Positions 40,433 to 50,990 are shown, counted from the first letter of the stretch. The stretch: DNA of 64,000 nt from Streptomyces geranii (GCF_002954775.1 NZ_PJME01000006.1:310001-374000); one strand, 5' to 3'. Numbers and translations are program-made. Notes: generated from the sequence alone by a model not told the origin.

Positions 40433-42366
40433 TCCTGTTTCTCCTCGGCTTTCTCCTTGGCCTTCCCCTGGGGCGGCTCTTCCTTGGCCAGCTCGGCCTT
40501 GACGGCCAGCCCCGCGCTGATCCGCCCCGCGATCTCGACGGGCGTGAGGCCGATGTCGGCGAGCACCTCGCCGCGCTTGGCGTGCGCGAGGAACTGCTCC
40601 GGGATCCCGAACCGCCTTACGGGCACATCGACATCGGCGTCACCGAGGGCGAGCGCGACCGCCGCGCCGACGCCGGACGCCCGGCTGTTGTCCTCGACGA
40701 CGGCCACCATCCGGTGCGAGGCGGCCAACCCCGGCAGCGCGGGATCGACGGGCTTGACCCAACGCGGGTCCACGACCGTGCAGTTGATGCCGCGCGCCTC
40801 CAGCAGCTCGGCGGCCTGGAGACACACCGGCGCCATCACCCCTACGGCCACCAGGAGCACGTCGGCGGCCTCCTCGGACCGGTGCAGGACATGCATGCCG
40901 CCCACATGGCCGACCGCCTCGATCGCCGGCCCCACCGACTCCTTGGGGAACCGGATGAGGGTGGGCGCGTCGTCCACGGCCACCGCCTCCCGCAGCTGGG
41001 CGCGGAGTTGGTCGGCGTCGCGGGGTGCGGCGATCCGCAGCCCGGGCACGACCTGGAGGATGGACAGGTCCCACATGCCATTGTGTGACGCTCCGTCAAC
41101 TCCCGTGACACCGGCGCGGTCCAGCACGAAGGTCACCCCGCACCGGTGCAGCGCGATGTCCATCAGCAACTGGTCGAAGGCACGGTTGAGGAAGGTGGCG
41201 TACACGGCGACGACCGGATGCAGCCCCCCTGTCGCCAGTCCGGCCGCCGACACGGCCGCGTGCTGCTCGGCGATCCCGACGTCCCAGACCCGGTCGGGGA
41301 AGCGCTCGGCGAACTTGCCGAGCCCCACCGGATGCAGCATGGCCGCCGTGATCGCGACGACGTCCTCCCGCTCCTCCCCGATCCGCACGATCTCGTCGCC
41401 GAACACCGAGGTCCAGGAAGGGCCATTGGAGGGCGCAAGCGGCTCGCAGGTGAGCGGGTCCATCACACCGACGGTGTGGAAGTGGTCCTCCTCGTGCGAG
41501 CGCGCGGGCTCGTAGCCGCGCCCCTTCTCGGTCAGACAGTGGATGAGCACGGGCCCGTGGAAACGTTTCGCGCGCCGCAGCGCGGACTCCACGGCCCCGA
41601 TGTCGTGACCGTCGATCGGGCCCACGTACTTCAGCCCCAGGTCCTCGAACATGCCCTGCGGCGCGAACGCGTCCTTGAACCCCTTCTTCGCGCCGTGCAG
41701 GGACTCGTAGATGGTGTTGCCGATGACGGGCGTGCGCAGCAGCACGTCCTTGCCCCAGGCCAGCACCTGCTCGTAGCTGTCCGTCGTCCGCAGCGTCGCC
41801 AGGTGGTTGGCGAGGCCGCCGATGGTCGGCGAGTAGGAGCGTTCGTTGTCGTTGACGACGATGATCAGGGGCCGGTCCTTGGCCGCCGCGATGTTGTTGA
41901 GCGCCTCCCAGGCCATCCCGCCGGTGAGCGCGCCGTCGCCGATCACCGCGACGACATGCCCCTTCTCGCCCTGCACGTCACGGGCCTTGGCGAGCCCGTC
42001 CGCCCAGCCGAGCGCCGTGGAGGCGTGGCTGTTCTCGATGACGTCGTGCTCGGACTCCTCCCGCGAGGGATAGCCGGACAGGCCTCCCTTGCCGCGCAGC
42101 TTCGAGAAGTCCTGACGCCCTGTCAGGAGTTTGTGTACGTAGCTCTGGTGGCCGGTGTCCCACAGGATGCGGTCGACCGGCGACTCGAAGACCCGGTGGA
42201 GCGCGATGGAGAGTTCCACCACCCCCAGATTGGGCCCGAGGTGGCCGCCGGTCCTGGCGACCGCGTGCACCAGGAACTCCCGTATCTCGTCGGACAGTTC
42301 ACCGAGTTCCGCCTCGGACAGCGCCTTCAGGTCGCGTGGTCCCCGGATGTTCTCCAGAATCGTCAC
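40429..42366 (-). CDS. dxs: 1-deoxy-D-xylulose-5-phosphate synthase
   Basis: A 645-residue TPP enzyme condensing pyruvate and glyceraldehyde-3-phosphate, the entry to the MEP isoprenoid pathway. '[16 protein letters not shown]' supplies the conserved His, '[19 protein letters not shown]' is the TPP-binding site, and '[15 protein letters not shown]' and '[19 protein letters not shown]' mark the pyrimidine domain. GTG start. Placement within the hopanoid operon provides dedicated precursor flux. A charged Lys/Glu tail ([12 protein letters not shown]) ends the protein. Confidence 0.97.
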   Translation of the reverse strand: MTILENIRGPRDLKALSEAELGELSDEIREFLVHAVARTGGHLGPNLGVVELSIALHRVFESPVDRILWDTGHQSYVHKLLTGRQDFSKLRGKGGLSGYPSREESEHDVIENSHASTALGWADGLAKARDVQGEKGHVVAVIGDGALTGGMAWEALNNIAAAKDRPLIIVVNDNERSYSPTIGGLANHLATLRTTDSYEQVLAWGKDVLLRTPVIGNTIYESLHGAKKGFKDAFAPQGMFEDLGLKYVGPIDGHDIGAVESALRRAKRFHGPVLIHCLTEKGRGYEPARSHEEDHFHTVGVMDPLTCEPLAPSNGPSWTSVFGDEIVRIGEEREDVVAITAAMLHPVGLGKFAERFPDRVWDVGIAEQHAAVSAAGLATGGLHPVVAVYATFLNRAFDQLLMDIALHRCGVTFVLDRAGVTGVDGASHNGMWDLSILQVVPGLRIAAPRDADQLRAQLREAVAVDDAPTLIRFPKESVGPAIEAVGHVGGMHVLHRSEEAADVLLVAVGVMAPVCLQAAELLEARGINCTVVDPRWVKPVDPALPGLAASHRMVAVVEDNSRASGVGAAVALALGDADVDVPVRRFGIPEQFLAHAKRGEVLADIGLTPVEIAGRISAGLAVKAELAKEEPPQGKAKEKAEEKQE

Positions 42367-42411
42367 GCTCGGGCCCCCTCTTCTTCCGTACTCGTCAGCC
42401 CGTGCTGCTGC

Positions 42412-43569
42412 TCAGCTCACGGTGACCGCCGGTTCCCCCGACGCGACGCCGTCCTGCTCCATCTGTTCGGCGATCTTCATCGCCTCCTCGATCAGGGTCT
42501 CCACGATCTTCGACTCGGGCACGGTCTTGATGACCTCGCCCTTCACGAAGATCTGCCCTTTTCCGTTGCCGGAGGCGACCCCGAGGTCTGCCTCCCGCGC
42601 CTCGCCGGGGCCGTTGACGACGCACCCCATGACGGCGACGCGCAACGGCACTTCCATGCCCTCCAACCCGGCCGTGACCTGGTCGGCGAGCTTGTACACG
42701 TCGACCTGGGCCCGCCCGCAGGACGGACAGGACACGATCTCCAGCCGACGTTGCCGCAGGTTCAGCGACTCCAGGATCTGGATGCCGACCTTGACCTCCT
42801 CGGCGGGCGGCGCGGACAGCGAGACCCGGATGGTGTCGCCGATGCCCTCGCTGAGCAACGCCCCGAAGGCGACAGCCGACTTGATGGTCCCCTGGAAGGC
42901 GGGACCGGCCTCGGTGACTCCCAAGTGCAGCGGGTAGTCGCACTGTTCGGCGAGCTGCCGGTAGGCGTTGACCATGATCACCGGGTCGTTGTGCTTGACG
43001 GAGATCTTGATGTCCCGGAACCCGTGCTCCTCGAACAGCGACGCCTCCCACAGCGCCGACTCCACGAGCGCCTCCGGCGTCGCCTTGCCGTACTTCTGGA
43101 GCAACCGCCGGTCCAGCGAACCGGCGTTGACCCCGATCCGGATCGGCGTGCCGTGGTCGTTCGCGGCCCGCGCGATCTCCCGCACCTTGTCGTCGAACTG
43201 CTTGATGTTGCCGGGATTGACGCGAACGGCCGCACAGCCGGCCTCGATCGCGGCGAACACGTACTTCGGCTGGAAGTGGATGTCGGCGATCACCGGGATC
43301 TGCGACTTGCGCGCGATCGTCGCCAGGGCGTCCGCGTCGTCCTGCGTAGGGCAGGCGACGCGGACGATCTGGCAGCCGGACGCGGTGAGTTCGGCGATCT
43401 GCTGGAGCGTGGCGCCGATGTCGGACGTACGCGTCGTCGTCATCGACTGCACCGACACCGGGGCCCCGCCCCCGACCGCCACCGGTCCGACCTCGATCCG
43501 CCGGGAGACCCGGCGTTCGGCGATCGGACGGACCGGTACCTCGGGAACGCCCAAGGAGATGGCGGTCAC
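42412..43569 (-). CDS. ispG: 4-hydroxy-3-methylbut-2-enyl-diphosphate synthase
   Basis: A 4Fe-4S enzyme of 385 residues performing the penultimate MEP-pathway step. It has an N-terminal TIM barrel ('[14 protein letters not shown]', '[28 protein letters not shown]') and a C-terminal cluster domain with Cys ligands in 'SCPSCGR' and 'CVVNGPGEA'. The GTG at 43569 is preceded by AGGGAG seven bases upstream and gives family length; the open frame continues further but without conservation. hpnH ends four bases before it. Confidence 0.97.
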   Translation of the reverse strand: MTAISLGVPEVPVRPIAERRVSRRIEVGPVAVGGGAPVSVQSMTTTRTSDIGATLQQIAELTASGCQIVRVACPTQDDADALATIARKSQIPVIADIHFQPKYVFAAIEAGCAAVRVNPGNIKQFDDKVREIARAANDHGTPIRIGVNAGSLDRRLLQKYGKATPEALVESALWEASLFEEHGFRDIKISVKHNDPVIMVNAYRQLAEQCDYPLHLGVTEAGPAFQGTIKSAVAFGALLSEGIGDTIRVSLSAPPAEEVKVGIQILESLNLRQRRLEIVSCPSCGRAQVDVYKLADQVTAGLEGMEVPLRVAVMGCVVNGPGEAREADLGVASGNGKGQIFVKGEVIKTVPESKIVETLIEEAMKIAEQMEQDGVASGEPAVTVS

Positions 43570-43573
43570 GACG

Positions 43574-44596
43574 TCACTCCCTGTTTCCGGCGACGGTCTC
43601 GCGCATGGCACGCAGGGACTCCTTCAGGGAACCCATGGTGGCCAGGACGGCCGTCGGCTCGTAGCCGCAGTGCGCCATGCAGTTGGCGCACCGGTCGTCC
43701 CTGCCGCGGCCGTAGGAGTCCCAGTCGGTCTTCTCGATGAGGTCCTTGTACGTCGTCACGTACCCGTCGCTCATCAGGTAGCAGGGCTTCTGCCAGCCGA
43801 ACAGCGAGTAGTTCGGGATCGCCCACGCCGTGCACGGGAAGTCGACCTTGCCCTCCAGGAAGTCCAGGAAGAGCGGGGAGTGGTTGAGCCGCCAGCGCCG
43901 CCGGTTGCCGCCGCCGAACGCCTTCTTGAACAGCTCGCGGGTCTGCTCGACGCCGAGGAAGTGCTCCTGGTCGGGGGCCTTCTCGTAGGCGTAGGCGGGC
44001 GAGATCATCATCTCGTCGACCTGGAGGTCGTCGTTGAGGAAGTTGAGCACCTCGATGATGGTCTGCGGGGTGTCGGTGTTGAAGAAGGTCGAGTTGGTGG
44101 TCACTCGGAAACCGCGCTTCTTCGCCTCCTTGATGGCGGCCACGGCCTCGTCGAACACCCCCTCCTTCGCGACGGACTCGTCGTGCCGCTCACGCAGACC
44201 GTCGATGTGCACGGCGAACGCGAAGTACGGCGAGGGCTTGAACTTGTCCATCTTCTTGCGCAGCAGCATCGCGTTGGTGCAGAGGAAGACGTACTTCTTC
44301 CTGGCCACCAACTGCCGCACGATCTCGTCGATATGAGGGTGCATCAGGGGCTCACCGCCCGCGATGGACACCATCGGCGCCCCGGACTCCAGCACCGCCC
44401 CGACGGCCTGGGCGACCGGCATGCGCTGCTTGAGCACACCGGCCGGGTGCTGGATCTTTCCGCAGCCCTCGCACGCCAGGTTGCAGGCGTAGAGCGGTTC
44501 GAGTTCGACGATCAGCGGGAACTTGTCCCGCTTGCGGAGTTTCTGTTCGGCCAAATATGTAGCGATCTTGATGGTCTGGCGGAGCGGCATGGCCAT
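43574..44596 (-). CDS. hpnH: Adenosyl-hopene transferase HpnH (radical SAM)
   Basis: A 340-residue radical-SAM enzyme that adds a 5'-deoxyadenosyl radical to hopene, making adenosylhopane, the first C35 hopanoid. The cluster motif CNLACEGC (C38, C42, C45; CxxxCxxC) and '[11 protein letters not shown]' are visible, with a C-terminal Cys-rich segment '[13 protein letters not shown]'. A strong AGGAGG SD precedes the ATG at 44596, and the hpnG stop codon lies between that SD and the start. Confidence 0.95.
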   Translation of the reverse strand: MAMPLRQTIKIATYLAEQKLRKRDKFPLIVELEPLYACNLACEGCGKIQHPAGVLKQRMPVAQAVGAVLESGAPMVSIAGGEPLMHPHIDEIVRQLVARKKYVFLCTNAMLLRKKMDKFKPSPYFAFAVHIDGLRERHDESVAKEGVFDEAVAAIKEAKKRGFRVTTNSTFFNTDTPQTIIEVLNFLNDDLQVDEMMISPAYAYEKAPDQEHFLGVEQTRELFKKAFGGGNRRRWRLNHSPLFLDFLEGKVDFPCTAWAIPNYSLFGWQKPCYLMSDGYVTTYKDLIEKTDWDSYGRGRDDRCANCMAHCGYEPTAVLATMGSLKESLRAMRETVAGNRE

Positions 44597-44601
44597 CTGA
44601 C

Positions 44602-45237
44602 TCACCTCCTGGGGAGCAGCAAGGAACGGTGCCATTCGACAAAAGCGGGAAGGACCGAACGAAGAACGCGGAAAGCCGATATTCCACCGCGTACCGTGCC
44701 GATCCGGACGAGTTCATGTTCTGGAGCGTCCACGACCACCCGTACGGCCGCAACCGGGCGCACGCCCGTGCGCACGGCGCAGTGGAGCGTGGCCGCCGAC
44801 TCCATGTCGACCGCGATTGCGCCGGTCGCGAGCAGAGCGGCCCGCTCGGGACCGCGTACGACGTGGTCGGAACCGGTGAGCGGGCCGGTGTGGACGGTGC
44901 GCCCGGGCACGGCGCGCACCAGTTCCTTGACCAGGAGTTCGACTCCGTCGCAGCGGGTCGTGCCGCGCGGGTCCCGGGTCTCCTCGGCGACGACCAGGTC
45001 ACCGGGGTGCATTCCGGGGGCCAGGCCCGCGCAGAAACCGGTGGCCAGGACGACGGCGTCGCGCAGCGCCGGGTCGGCGAGGGCCCGGGTGACGGCCGCC
45101 TCGGCCGCGTCGGGCCCCATGCCCGTACGCAGCACGGTGACGGGTCCGTCGCCGCGTGCGCCCCGGCGCAGGGCGAGCCGTTCGATACCGAGCGCGCAGG
45201 CGATCAGCAGCGGGGCCGGTTCGGGGGGCCTGTCCAT
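44602..45237 (-). CDS. hpnG: Nucleoside phosphorylase-like hopanoid enzyme HpnG
   Basis: A 211-residue phosphorylase-superfamily protein that removes adenine from adenosylhopane to give (phospho)ribosylhopane. 'LLIACALGIERLALRRG', 'LATGFCAGLAPGMHPGDLVVAEETRD' and the late 'AVDMESAATLHCAV' (the Glu-Ser motif of nucleosidases) fit the family. The ATG at 45237 shares one base with the squalene-hopene cyclase stop (TGATG), so the two are coupled. Confidence 0.92.
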   Translation of the reverse strand: MDRPPEPAPLLIACALGIERLALRRGARGDGPVTVLRTGMGPDAAEAAVTRALADPALRDAVVLATGFCAGLAPGMHPGDLVVAEETRDPRGTTRCDGVELLVKELVRAVPGRTVHTGPLTGSDHVVRGPERAALLATGAIAVDMESAATLHCAVRTGVRPVAAVRVVVDAPEHELVRIGTVRGGISAFRVLRSVLPAFVEWHRSLLLPRR

Positions 45238-47240
45238 CAGCCCCCCTTGACCTTGCCGGACGACTCGGCGAAGGGCTCGCCGTGGACGTACCGGCCGAGC
45301 GCGGTGAGCGGGAAGACCTGGCGGTAGAGGTGGTAGTTGATCGAGAAGTCCCAGGGGAAGCCGGTGCCGGTGAAGTACGGCTCGTCCCAGGAGCCGTCCG
45401 GCAGCTGGGTCGCGGCGAGCCACTCGACACCGCGTTCGACGGCCTTGGACTCCTGCTCCCCGGCGGCCAGCAGCGCGAGCAGCGCCCAGGCCGTCTGGGA
45501 GGCGGTGGAGGCGCCCCGGCCGCTCCAGCCCTTGCTGTCGTTGTAGGAGCGCAGGTCCTCGCCCCAGCCGCCGTCCTCGTTCTGGACCTTCGCCAGCCAG
45601 GCAACCGCGCGCCGGATCGCCGGGTGCGCGGCGGGCAGCCCCGCCGCGGTCAGCGCGGGCACCACCGAGCCGGTGCCGTAGACGTAGTTGACGCCCCAGC
45701 GGCCGAACCACCCGCCCTCGGGCTCCTGTTCGGCGAGCAGCCACTCGATGCCGCGCCGGGTGCGCGGATCGTGGGACATCCCCTCGACGGCGAGCATCTC
45801 CACGACATGCGCGGTGACATCGGCGGACGGCGGGTCGATCACCTCGCCGAAGTCGCAGAACGGCAGCTTGTTGGGCAGCGAACTGGTGTTGTCGACGTCG
45901 AAGGCACCCCAGGCGCCGTTCTTCGACTGCATCCCGAGGTTCCAGCGCACTCCGCGCCCGATGGCCTTCTCGACCCGCTCCGGGTCGTGGTGCCGGACCC
46001 GGCGCAGTGCGAGGACGACCTCGGCGGTGTCGTCGATGTCGGGGTAGTTGTCGTTGTGGAACTCGAACGCCCAGCCGCCCGGCGGCAGTTCGGGCCGGCG
46101 GACGGACCAGTCGCCGGGTCTGACCACCTGCTCGCCCAGCATCCAGTCGGCGGCCTTGACCAGTTGGGGATGGTCGGCGGGCACACCGGCGTCGGCGAGG
46201 GCGATGACGGCGAGGCAGGTGTCCCACACCGGCGACTGGCAGGCCTCGATCATCCGGGCCCCGTCCTCACGCCAGATCGTGAAGCGGTCCAGGGACTCCA
46301 ACCCGGCCCGCATGACCGGGTGTTCGAGGTCGTAGCCGAGCAGGTGCAGGGCGATCACCGAGTAGACGGCGGGCGGCTGGATGCCGCCCCAGCAGCCGTC
46401 GTTCTCCTGGCGCTCGATGATCCAGCGGGCGGCGGCGTTCATCGCGGCCTTGCGCAGCCGGCGCACCGCGACCTTGCGGTAGCCGTGCAGAACCTTGTCG
46501 AGCCGCTGGAACGCACCGTCCCAACTGACCAGCGGAGCGAGGGACTTGCCCGGGTTCGGCATCCCGGCATCGGTGTGCAGCTCGTCGAGCGGGAAGGGCG
46601 CCGGGCGGACCGGGCGCTTCGCGCTGACGATGGTGAGCGGCACGATGGTCTGCCGGGCCCAGCAGCCGAAGTCGTAGATGTTGAGCGGCATCCACTTCGG
46701 GAAGTAGATGAGTTCCGGCGGGAGTTCGGGGAGGTCGTCCCACTTCCACCAGCCGAACAGGGCCAGCCAGATCCGGGTGAAGACCCGGGCGGCGGCGATG
46801 CCTCCCCGGTCCCGGACGAAGGCGGACGCCCTCGCCATGTGCGGCGCTTCGGGTGCGTCCCCGGCCAGCCGCAGGGCGACGTACGCCTCGATGGTGGCGG
46901 AGAGGTCGGCGGGTCCGCCGTGGAAGGTCGCCCAGGTGCCGTCGTCGCGCTGCTCGCCGCGGACGAACAACGCGGCTGCCTGGGTGGTCTGTTCGTCGCG
47001 GATGCCCAGGAACTGACGGAGCAGCAGGTCCTCGGCGTCCATGGTGACGTTGGTCTCCAGGTCGCCCTTCCACCAGCCCTGGGCGTCCTGCCGCGCGAGG
47101 AGATGATCGGTGGCACGCCTGACGGCGCGCGCGGCAGCATCCTGGACCCCTGCCGCCACTGGGGTGTCGGTGTCGGTTTCGCTGGCCGAGGCAGCGCGGG
47201 GCGGCAGTGCCCCGGTGCTTCCGTCGGTCGTCGCTGTCAT
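45237..47240 (-). CDS. shc: Squalene-hopene cyclase
   Basis: A membrane-associated triterpene cyclase of 667 residues converting squalene to hopene and hopanol. The protonating DxDD motif is DIDDTAE, and several QW repeats are visible ('QDAQGWWKGDLE', 'QENDGCWGG', 'QSKNGAWGAFD', 'QEPEGGWFGRWG', 'QNEDGGWGED', 'QLPDGSWDE'). It is the core gene of the operon. The ATG at 47240 has GAAGGGGAAG upstream; 111 bases with a small GC-rich hairpin separate it from the prenyl synthase gene. Confidence 0.98.
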   Translation of the reverse strand: MTATTDGSTGALPPRAASASETDTDTPVAAGVQDAAARAVRRATDHLLARQDAQGWWKGDLETNVTMDAEDLLLRQFLGIRDEQTTQAAALFVRGEQRDDGTWATFHGGPADLSATIEAYVALRLAGDAPEAPHMARASAFVRDRGGIAAARVFTRIWLALFGWWKWDDLPELPPELIYFPKWMPLNIYDFGCWARQTIVPLTIVSAKRPVRPAPFPLDELHTDAGMPNPGKSLAPLVSWDGAFQRLDKVLHGYRKVAVRRLRKAAMNAAARWIIERQENDGCWGGIQPPAVYSVIALHLLGYDLEHPVMRAGLESLDRFTIWREDGARMIEACQSPVWDTCLAVIALADAGVPADHPQLVKAADWMLGEQVVRPGDWSVRRPELPPGGWAFEFHNDNYPDIDDTAEVVLALRRVRHHDPERVEKAIGRGVRWNLGMQSKNGAWGAFDVDNTSSLPNKLPFCDFGEVIDPPSADVTAHVVEMLAVEGMSHDPRTRRGIEWLLAEQEPEGGWFGRWGVNYVYGTGSVVPALTAAGLPAAHPAIRRAVAWLAKVQNEDGGWGEDLRSYNDSKGWSGRGASTASQTAWALLALLAAGEQESKAVERGVEWLAATQLPDGSWDEPYFTGTGFPWDFSINYHLYRQVFPLTALGRYVHGEPFAESSGKVKGG

Positions 47241-47351
47241 GGCTTCCCCTTCGTGCAGTGGATGTCTCTGCTTGGGTCCGCCGTCGGCCGGTGCGCCACT
47301 GGAACGCGGCGCCGGCCGGCGACTACGCGAGGCTTATTCGACCGATAGTGA

Positions 47352-48482
47352 TCATCTCTTTCGTACGACGACGAAGTCGGCGAGCGCGGTGAACTGCGCA
47401 CGCACCCGGTCGGGCATGTCGATGGCGTTCAGCGCGTCGACGGCGATGGTGTGCTGCCGGCGCGCCTCCTCGGCGGTCCACTCCCGGCCGCCCGCCTCTT
47501 CGATCAGGGCGGCGCGGACGGCGAACTCCTCCTCGGAGAAGTTCTCGAAGTCGCTGCTCTTCGCGTCGGCGGCGAGCAGGTCGCCGAGCTGGTCGGCGGC
47601 CGGGCCGCTCGCCGCGAGGGCGGCGACGACGGGCAGGGACTTCTTGCGCTGGCGCAGGTCGCTCCAGGTCTGCTTGCCGGTGGCCTCCGGGTCGCCCCAG
47701 ATGCCGAGGAGGTCGTCGACGGCCTGGAAGGCCAGGCCGAGGTGGTAGCCGTACTTCTCCAGCGTGTCGGCCGTACGGTCGTCCGCGCCGCCGAGGACCG
47801 CGCCGATGGAGCTGGCGCAGGCGAGCAGGGCGCCGGTCTTGTTGCCCTCCATCTCCAGGCACTCCTCGACGCTGACGCGGTCGCGGTGCTCGTAGGAGAT
47901 GTCCTGCGCCTGGCCGTCGATGAGGGCGCGGGTCGCGGTGGTGAGGCGGCGGGTGGCACGGCCCGCCTCGACGGTGCCGAGTTCCAGGAGGATCTCGTTG
48001 GCCAGCGCGAACAGGGCGTCGCCGACCAGGATCGCCTGGGCGGGGCCGTGCACCTTCCAGACGGTGTCGCGGTGGCGGCGCTGTTCGTCGCCGTCCATCA
48101 GGTCGTCGTGCAGCAGCGAGAAGTTGTGCACCAGCTCGACGGCGACCGCGCCGGGGATGCCGACCTCGGGGTCGGCGCCGGTGACCTCGGCGGACAGGAC
48201 GGCGAGCGCGGGGCGGACGGCCTTGCCTCCGTCACCGGCCGCGGGCCTGCCCTGGGCGTCGATCCAGCCGAAGTGGTAGGCGGAGACGGTGTCCATGGGC
48301 GCCGCGAGACGGCCGATCGCCGCCCGCAGCACCGGAGTGGCCAGGGTCCGGCCGCGCTCAAGGAGCGCGGTCACGTCCACTACGTCGGCAGCCTTCGGGG
48401 CCGGGGGCACAGTGGGCACAGTCTCTCCTCTTGGTGCGGTGCTGGGGGTGCGGGGGCCCGTCGCCTGCTGATGATCGAGCAT
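47352..48482 (-). CDS. Polyprenyl diphosphate synthase (farnesyl-type) of the hopanoid operon
   Basis: A trans-prenyltransferase of 376 residues that makes the allylic diphosphate (probably FPP) used by HpnC/D/E. The first Asp-rich motif is 'LLHDDLMDGDEQRR' and the second 'FQAVDDLLGIWGD'; 'GKAVRPALAVLSAE' holds the diphosphate-binding Lys/Arg. A 30-residue low-complexity N-terminus precedes the fold. The ATG overlaps the hpnE stop by one base (TGATG). Confidence 0.93.
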   Translation of the reverse strand: MLDHQQATGPRTPSTAPRGETVPTVPPAPKAADVVDVTALLERGRTLATPVLRAAIGRLAAPMDTVSAYHFGWIDAQGRPAAGDGGKAVRPALAVLSAEVTGADPEVGIPGAVAVELVHNFSLLHDDLMDGDEQRRHRDTVWKVHGPAQAILVGDALFALANEILLELGTVEAGRATRRLTTATRALIDGQAQDISYEHRDRVSVEECLEMEGNKTGALLACASSIGAVLGGADDRTADTLEKYGYHLGLAFQAVDDLLGIWGDPEATGKQTWSDLRQRKKSLPVVAALAASGPAADQLGDLLAADAKSSDFENFSEEEFAVRAALIEEAGGREWTAEEARRQHTIAVDALNAIDMPDRVRAQFTALADFVVVRKR

Positions 48483-49903
48483 CACGCTGCCTCCTCGACG
48501 TCGAAGAGGTGGTGGCGGGGCCGGCCCAGGGCGCCCAGCGCGGCACCGGCCGCGCTCACGCCACTGCGGACCGCACTCTCCATGGTCGCGGGCCACCCCG
48601 TGGCGGTCCACGAACCGGCCAGGTACAGGCCGGGGGCATTGGTGCGGGCGCCGGGCCGCAGCCGGCCGACGCCGGGGGCGGGGGCGAACGTCGCTGTCCG
48701 CTCCCGGGTGACGAAGAAGTCCCGCACCCCGGCGCCCCGCGCGCGGGGCAACAGCCGCTTCAGCTCCGGCAGATACCGCTCGCGCAGCGCCGCCACGGGT
48801 TCGTCGATCTCGTCCTGCGCGGCCGACTGGGACAGCGCCAGATACTGGCCGTCGCCGCCGAGCCCGGAAGCCTCGGTCCGGTCGAAGACCCACTGCACCG
48901 GGCTGCCGAGGGCCGCGAGGAACGGCGTGTTCAGCACCTTCCGGTCGTACACCACATGCACGTTGAGGATGGGCGCGGTGCCGATCTCCAGCAGCCGCCC
49001 GGGGGCGTCGAGCGCACCGGCGGGCAGCAGATCGTGCGCCTCCCGCTGGGGCACGGCAAGCACGACGGCGTCCGCGTCGAGCGTCTCGCCGGGAACCTCG
49101 ACCGTCCAACGGCCGTTCTCGTGGTGACGGACGGAGGTGACGCGTGTACGGACTTCGGTACGCACGCCCGCGGAGTCGAGCGCCTTGCGGGCCAGAGTGT
49201 CGTGCAGTTCGCCCAGCGGGACGCGCGCCCAGCCGATGTCGGCCGCGCCCGGGTCGGACAGCAGACCGGTCTTGAACACCATCGCGGCGAGCCCGAGGGA
49301 CGAGTCCCCGGCCACCGCGTTGAGGGTGGCGACCCCCACCAGGTCCCACAGTGCCTCGACGGCACGCGTCGACTGACCGTGCGCGGCCAGCCAGCTGCCG
49401 AAGTCCTGCGCGTCCAGCGCCGGGTCGGCGAGGTCCAGTGCCTTGAGCGCGAGAGCGGCACGCCCGACTCTGGCGCGCTCGGCGAGCGAGAGGTGCGGAT
49501 ACGTGGCCAGGCTGCGCCCGAGATGCAGAGGTACGGGCAGTGCGTCGCGCCGGAGTCTGCCCAGCCGCCGTCCGGCGGGTTTCGCCACGTCGACGACCGG
49601 CACGTCGAGCCGCGCCTGCACCGGGGCGAGTTCGGCGGCGTCGATACGGTCGAGGAACCAGCGGTAGGCCGTACAGCAACGCAGGTACACATGCTGGCCG
49701 TTGTCGACGGTGAGGCCGTCGCGCTGGAAGGAGAAGGCGAGTCCGCCGAGCCGCGGCCGGCCTTCGAGGAGCGTGACGCGGACCCCGGCGTCGGCGAGCG
49801 AGAGCGCGGCCGTGAGGCCGGCCAGGCCGCCGCCGACCACCACGGCGCTCTTCTCGCCGCCGTGGTGGCCCGGGCGCTCCCCGGGCTGCGTACCGTCGCT
49901 CAT
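48482..49903 (-). CDS. hpnE: Hydroxysqualene dehydroxylase HpnE (FAD-dependent amine-oxidase fold)
   Basis: A 473-residue flavoenzyme giving squalene from hydroxysqualene. 'AVVVGGGLAGLTAALSLADAGVRVTLLEGRPRLGGLAFSF' is the N-terminal FAD site, and 'GLYLAGSWTATGWPATMESAVRSG' is the C-terminal FAD region. The ATG at 49903 follows GGGGAG and overlaps the stop of a 46-codon ORF. It resembles phytoene desaturases, but the HpnC/D context sets the role. Confidence 0.94.
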   Translation of the reverse strand: MSDGTQPGERPGHHGGEKSAVVVGGGLAGLTAALSLADAGVRVTLLEGRPRLGGLAFSFQRDGLTVDNGQHVYLRCCTAYRWFLDRIDAAELAPVQARLDVPVVDVAKPAGRRLGRLRRDALPVPLHLGRSLATYPHLSLAERARVGRAALALKALDLADPALDAQDFGSWLAAHGQSTRAVEALWDLVGVATLNAVAGDSSLGLAAMVFKTGLLSDPGAADIGWARVPLGELHDTLARKALDSAGVRTEVRTRVTSVRHHENGRWTVEVPGETLDADAVVLAVPQREAHDLLPAGALDAPGRLLEIGTAPILNVHVVYDRKVLNTPFLAALGSPVQWVFDRTEASGLGGDGQYLALSQSAAQDEIDEPVAALRERYLPELKRLLPRARGAGVRDFFVTRERTATFAPAPGVGRLRPGARTNAPGLYLAGSWTATGWPATMESAVRSGVSAAGAALGALGRPRHHLFDVEEAA

Positions 49904-50040
49904 CCCGCACTCCCCCCTGCGCACCCGCCGCGCCGGATGAACGCCGCGCGGCAGGCCGTTGAAGTCAGGGACGCCGTCCCCGACCGGAGGGTTGCGCACC
50001 GTTTCGCCTCGGGCACCTCACCTTGGACCGGTTTGTCCAT
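49900..50040 (-). CDS. 46-residue ORF bridging hpnD and hpnE (DUF6380-like)
   Basis: It starts MDKPVQGEVPEAKRCATLRS and ends CAGGSAG. Its ATG shares one base with the hpnD stop (TGATG) and its TGA overlaps the hpnE ATG (ATGA), so it exactly fills the 136-base space between two enzymes with the same coupling seen throughout the operon. No signal peptide or membrane segment; three Cys, Arg-rich. From memory it resembles the small Streptomyces family DUF6380 (motif ATLRxGTASLT). Function unknown; it could be a translational coupler or a small subunit. Confidence 0.62.
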   Translation of the reverse strand: MDKPVQGEVPEAKRCATLRSGTASLTSTACRAAFIRRGGCAGGSAG

Positions 50041-50990
50041 CAGGCCCGCCTCCTGACGGTCCGTCGGGACACATGCCGGGCGTCCAGACCGGACAGGCCG
50101 CGCACCGCGACGTACGCCTTCTCGCGTCCGGGCAGCGAGACCCGGCCGCGCAGGACGGCCTCCGGCTCGCGCTCGATGCGGTCGAGGAGCCGCCGGTAGA
50201 TGCCGGCCATGGCGGCGACACAGGCGCCGCTGCGCCGGTCGAGCATGGGCAGCAGGCCGTAGCCCTCGGCGAACAGGGCGCGGGCGCGCCGTACTTCGAA
50301 GTGGACGAGGCCCGCGAAGTCGGAGCCCTCGGGCGGCTTCGGACCGTTGAACCCGGCCGAGCAGCCGAACTTGGCGAGGTCGTCGGCGGGAAGATAGGTC
50401 CGCCCGTCCTCGGCGTCCTCGCGGACGTCCCGCAGGATGTTGGTGAGCTGCAGCGCGAGCCCCAGCGTGTCGGCGTACTCGGGGGCGCGTTCCGCACCCC
50501 GCGCGCCCTTCTCGGTGCCGAACACGCCGAGCGAGAGCCGTCCGATGGCCCCGGCGACACAGCGGCAGTAGACCTTCAGGTCGTCCCAGGTCTCGTAGGT
50601 CTCGCCCTGTACGTCCATCACGACGCCGTCGATGAGTTCGTCGAGGCCGCCGAGCGGGATCGGGAAGTGCGTCCCGGCATGACTGAGGGCGACCGCGACG
50701 GGATCGGTGTCGTCCTCGTCGACCGCGCCCTCGCGCACCCGGGTGAGCAGCGCTCTGGTGTCCTCCAGCCGTGCCGCCTTGACCTCGGGGGCCAGCGTGC
50801 CGTCACCGATGTCGTCGACGCGCCGTGAGAACGCGTACAGGGCGGACATGGCACGCCGCTTCGCCGTCGGCAGCAGTCTGATGCCGTACGCGAAGTTGCG
50901 GGCCTGCTGCCCGGTGACGGCCTCGCAGTAGCTGTAGGCGGCGAGTACCGGTGCGGACACGTGTGGTTCCGACTCCACGGTCCGGATCAC
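50040..50990 (-). CDS. hpnD: Presqualene diphosphate synthase HpnD
   Basis: A 316-residue squalene/phytoene synthase-fold enzyme joining two FPP molecules to presqualene diphosphate. The two Asp-rich Mg sites are 'ALYAFSRRVDDIGDG' and 'LTNILRDVREDAEDGRTYLP'. The GTG start overlaps the hpnC stop by four bases (GTGA). Confidence 0.95.
   Translation of the reverse strand: MIRTVESEPHVSAPVLAAYSYCEAVTGQQARNFAYGIRLLPTAKRRAMSALYAFSRRVDDIGDGTLAPEVKAARLEDTRALLTRVREGAVDEDDTDPVAVALSHAGTHFPIPLGGLDELIDGVVMDVQGETYETWDDLKVYCRCVAGAIGRLSLGVFGTEKGARGAERAPEYADTLGLALQLTNILRDVREDAEDGRTYLPADDLAKFGCSAGFNGPKPPEGSDFAGLVHFEVRRARALFAEGYGLLPMLDRRSGACVAAMAGIYRRLLDRIEREPEAVLRGRVSLPGREKAYVAVRGLSGLDARHVSRRTVRRRA

Noticed and set aside
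41560..41569. GAAACGTTTC, a perfect LacI/CcpA-like palindrome
   Set aside because: It is inside the dxs coding sequence, far from any start, and the codons fit the conserved protein; probably chance.
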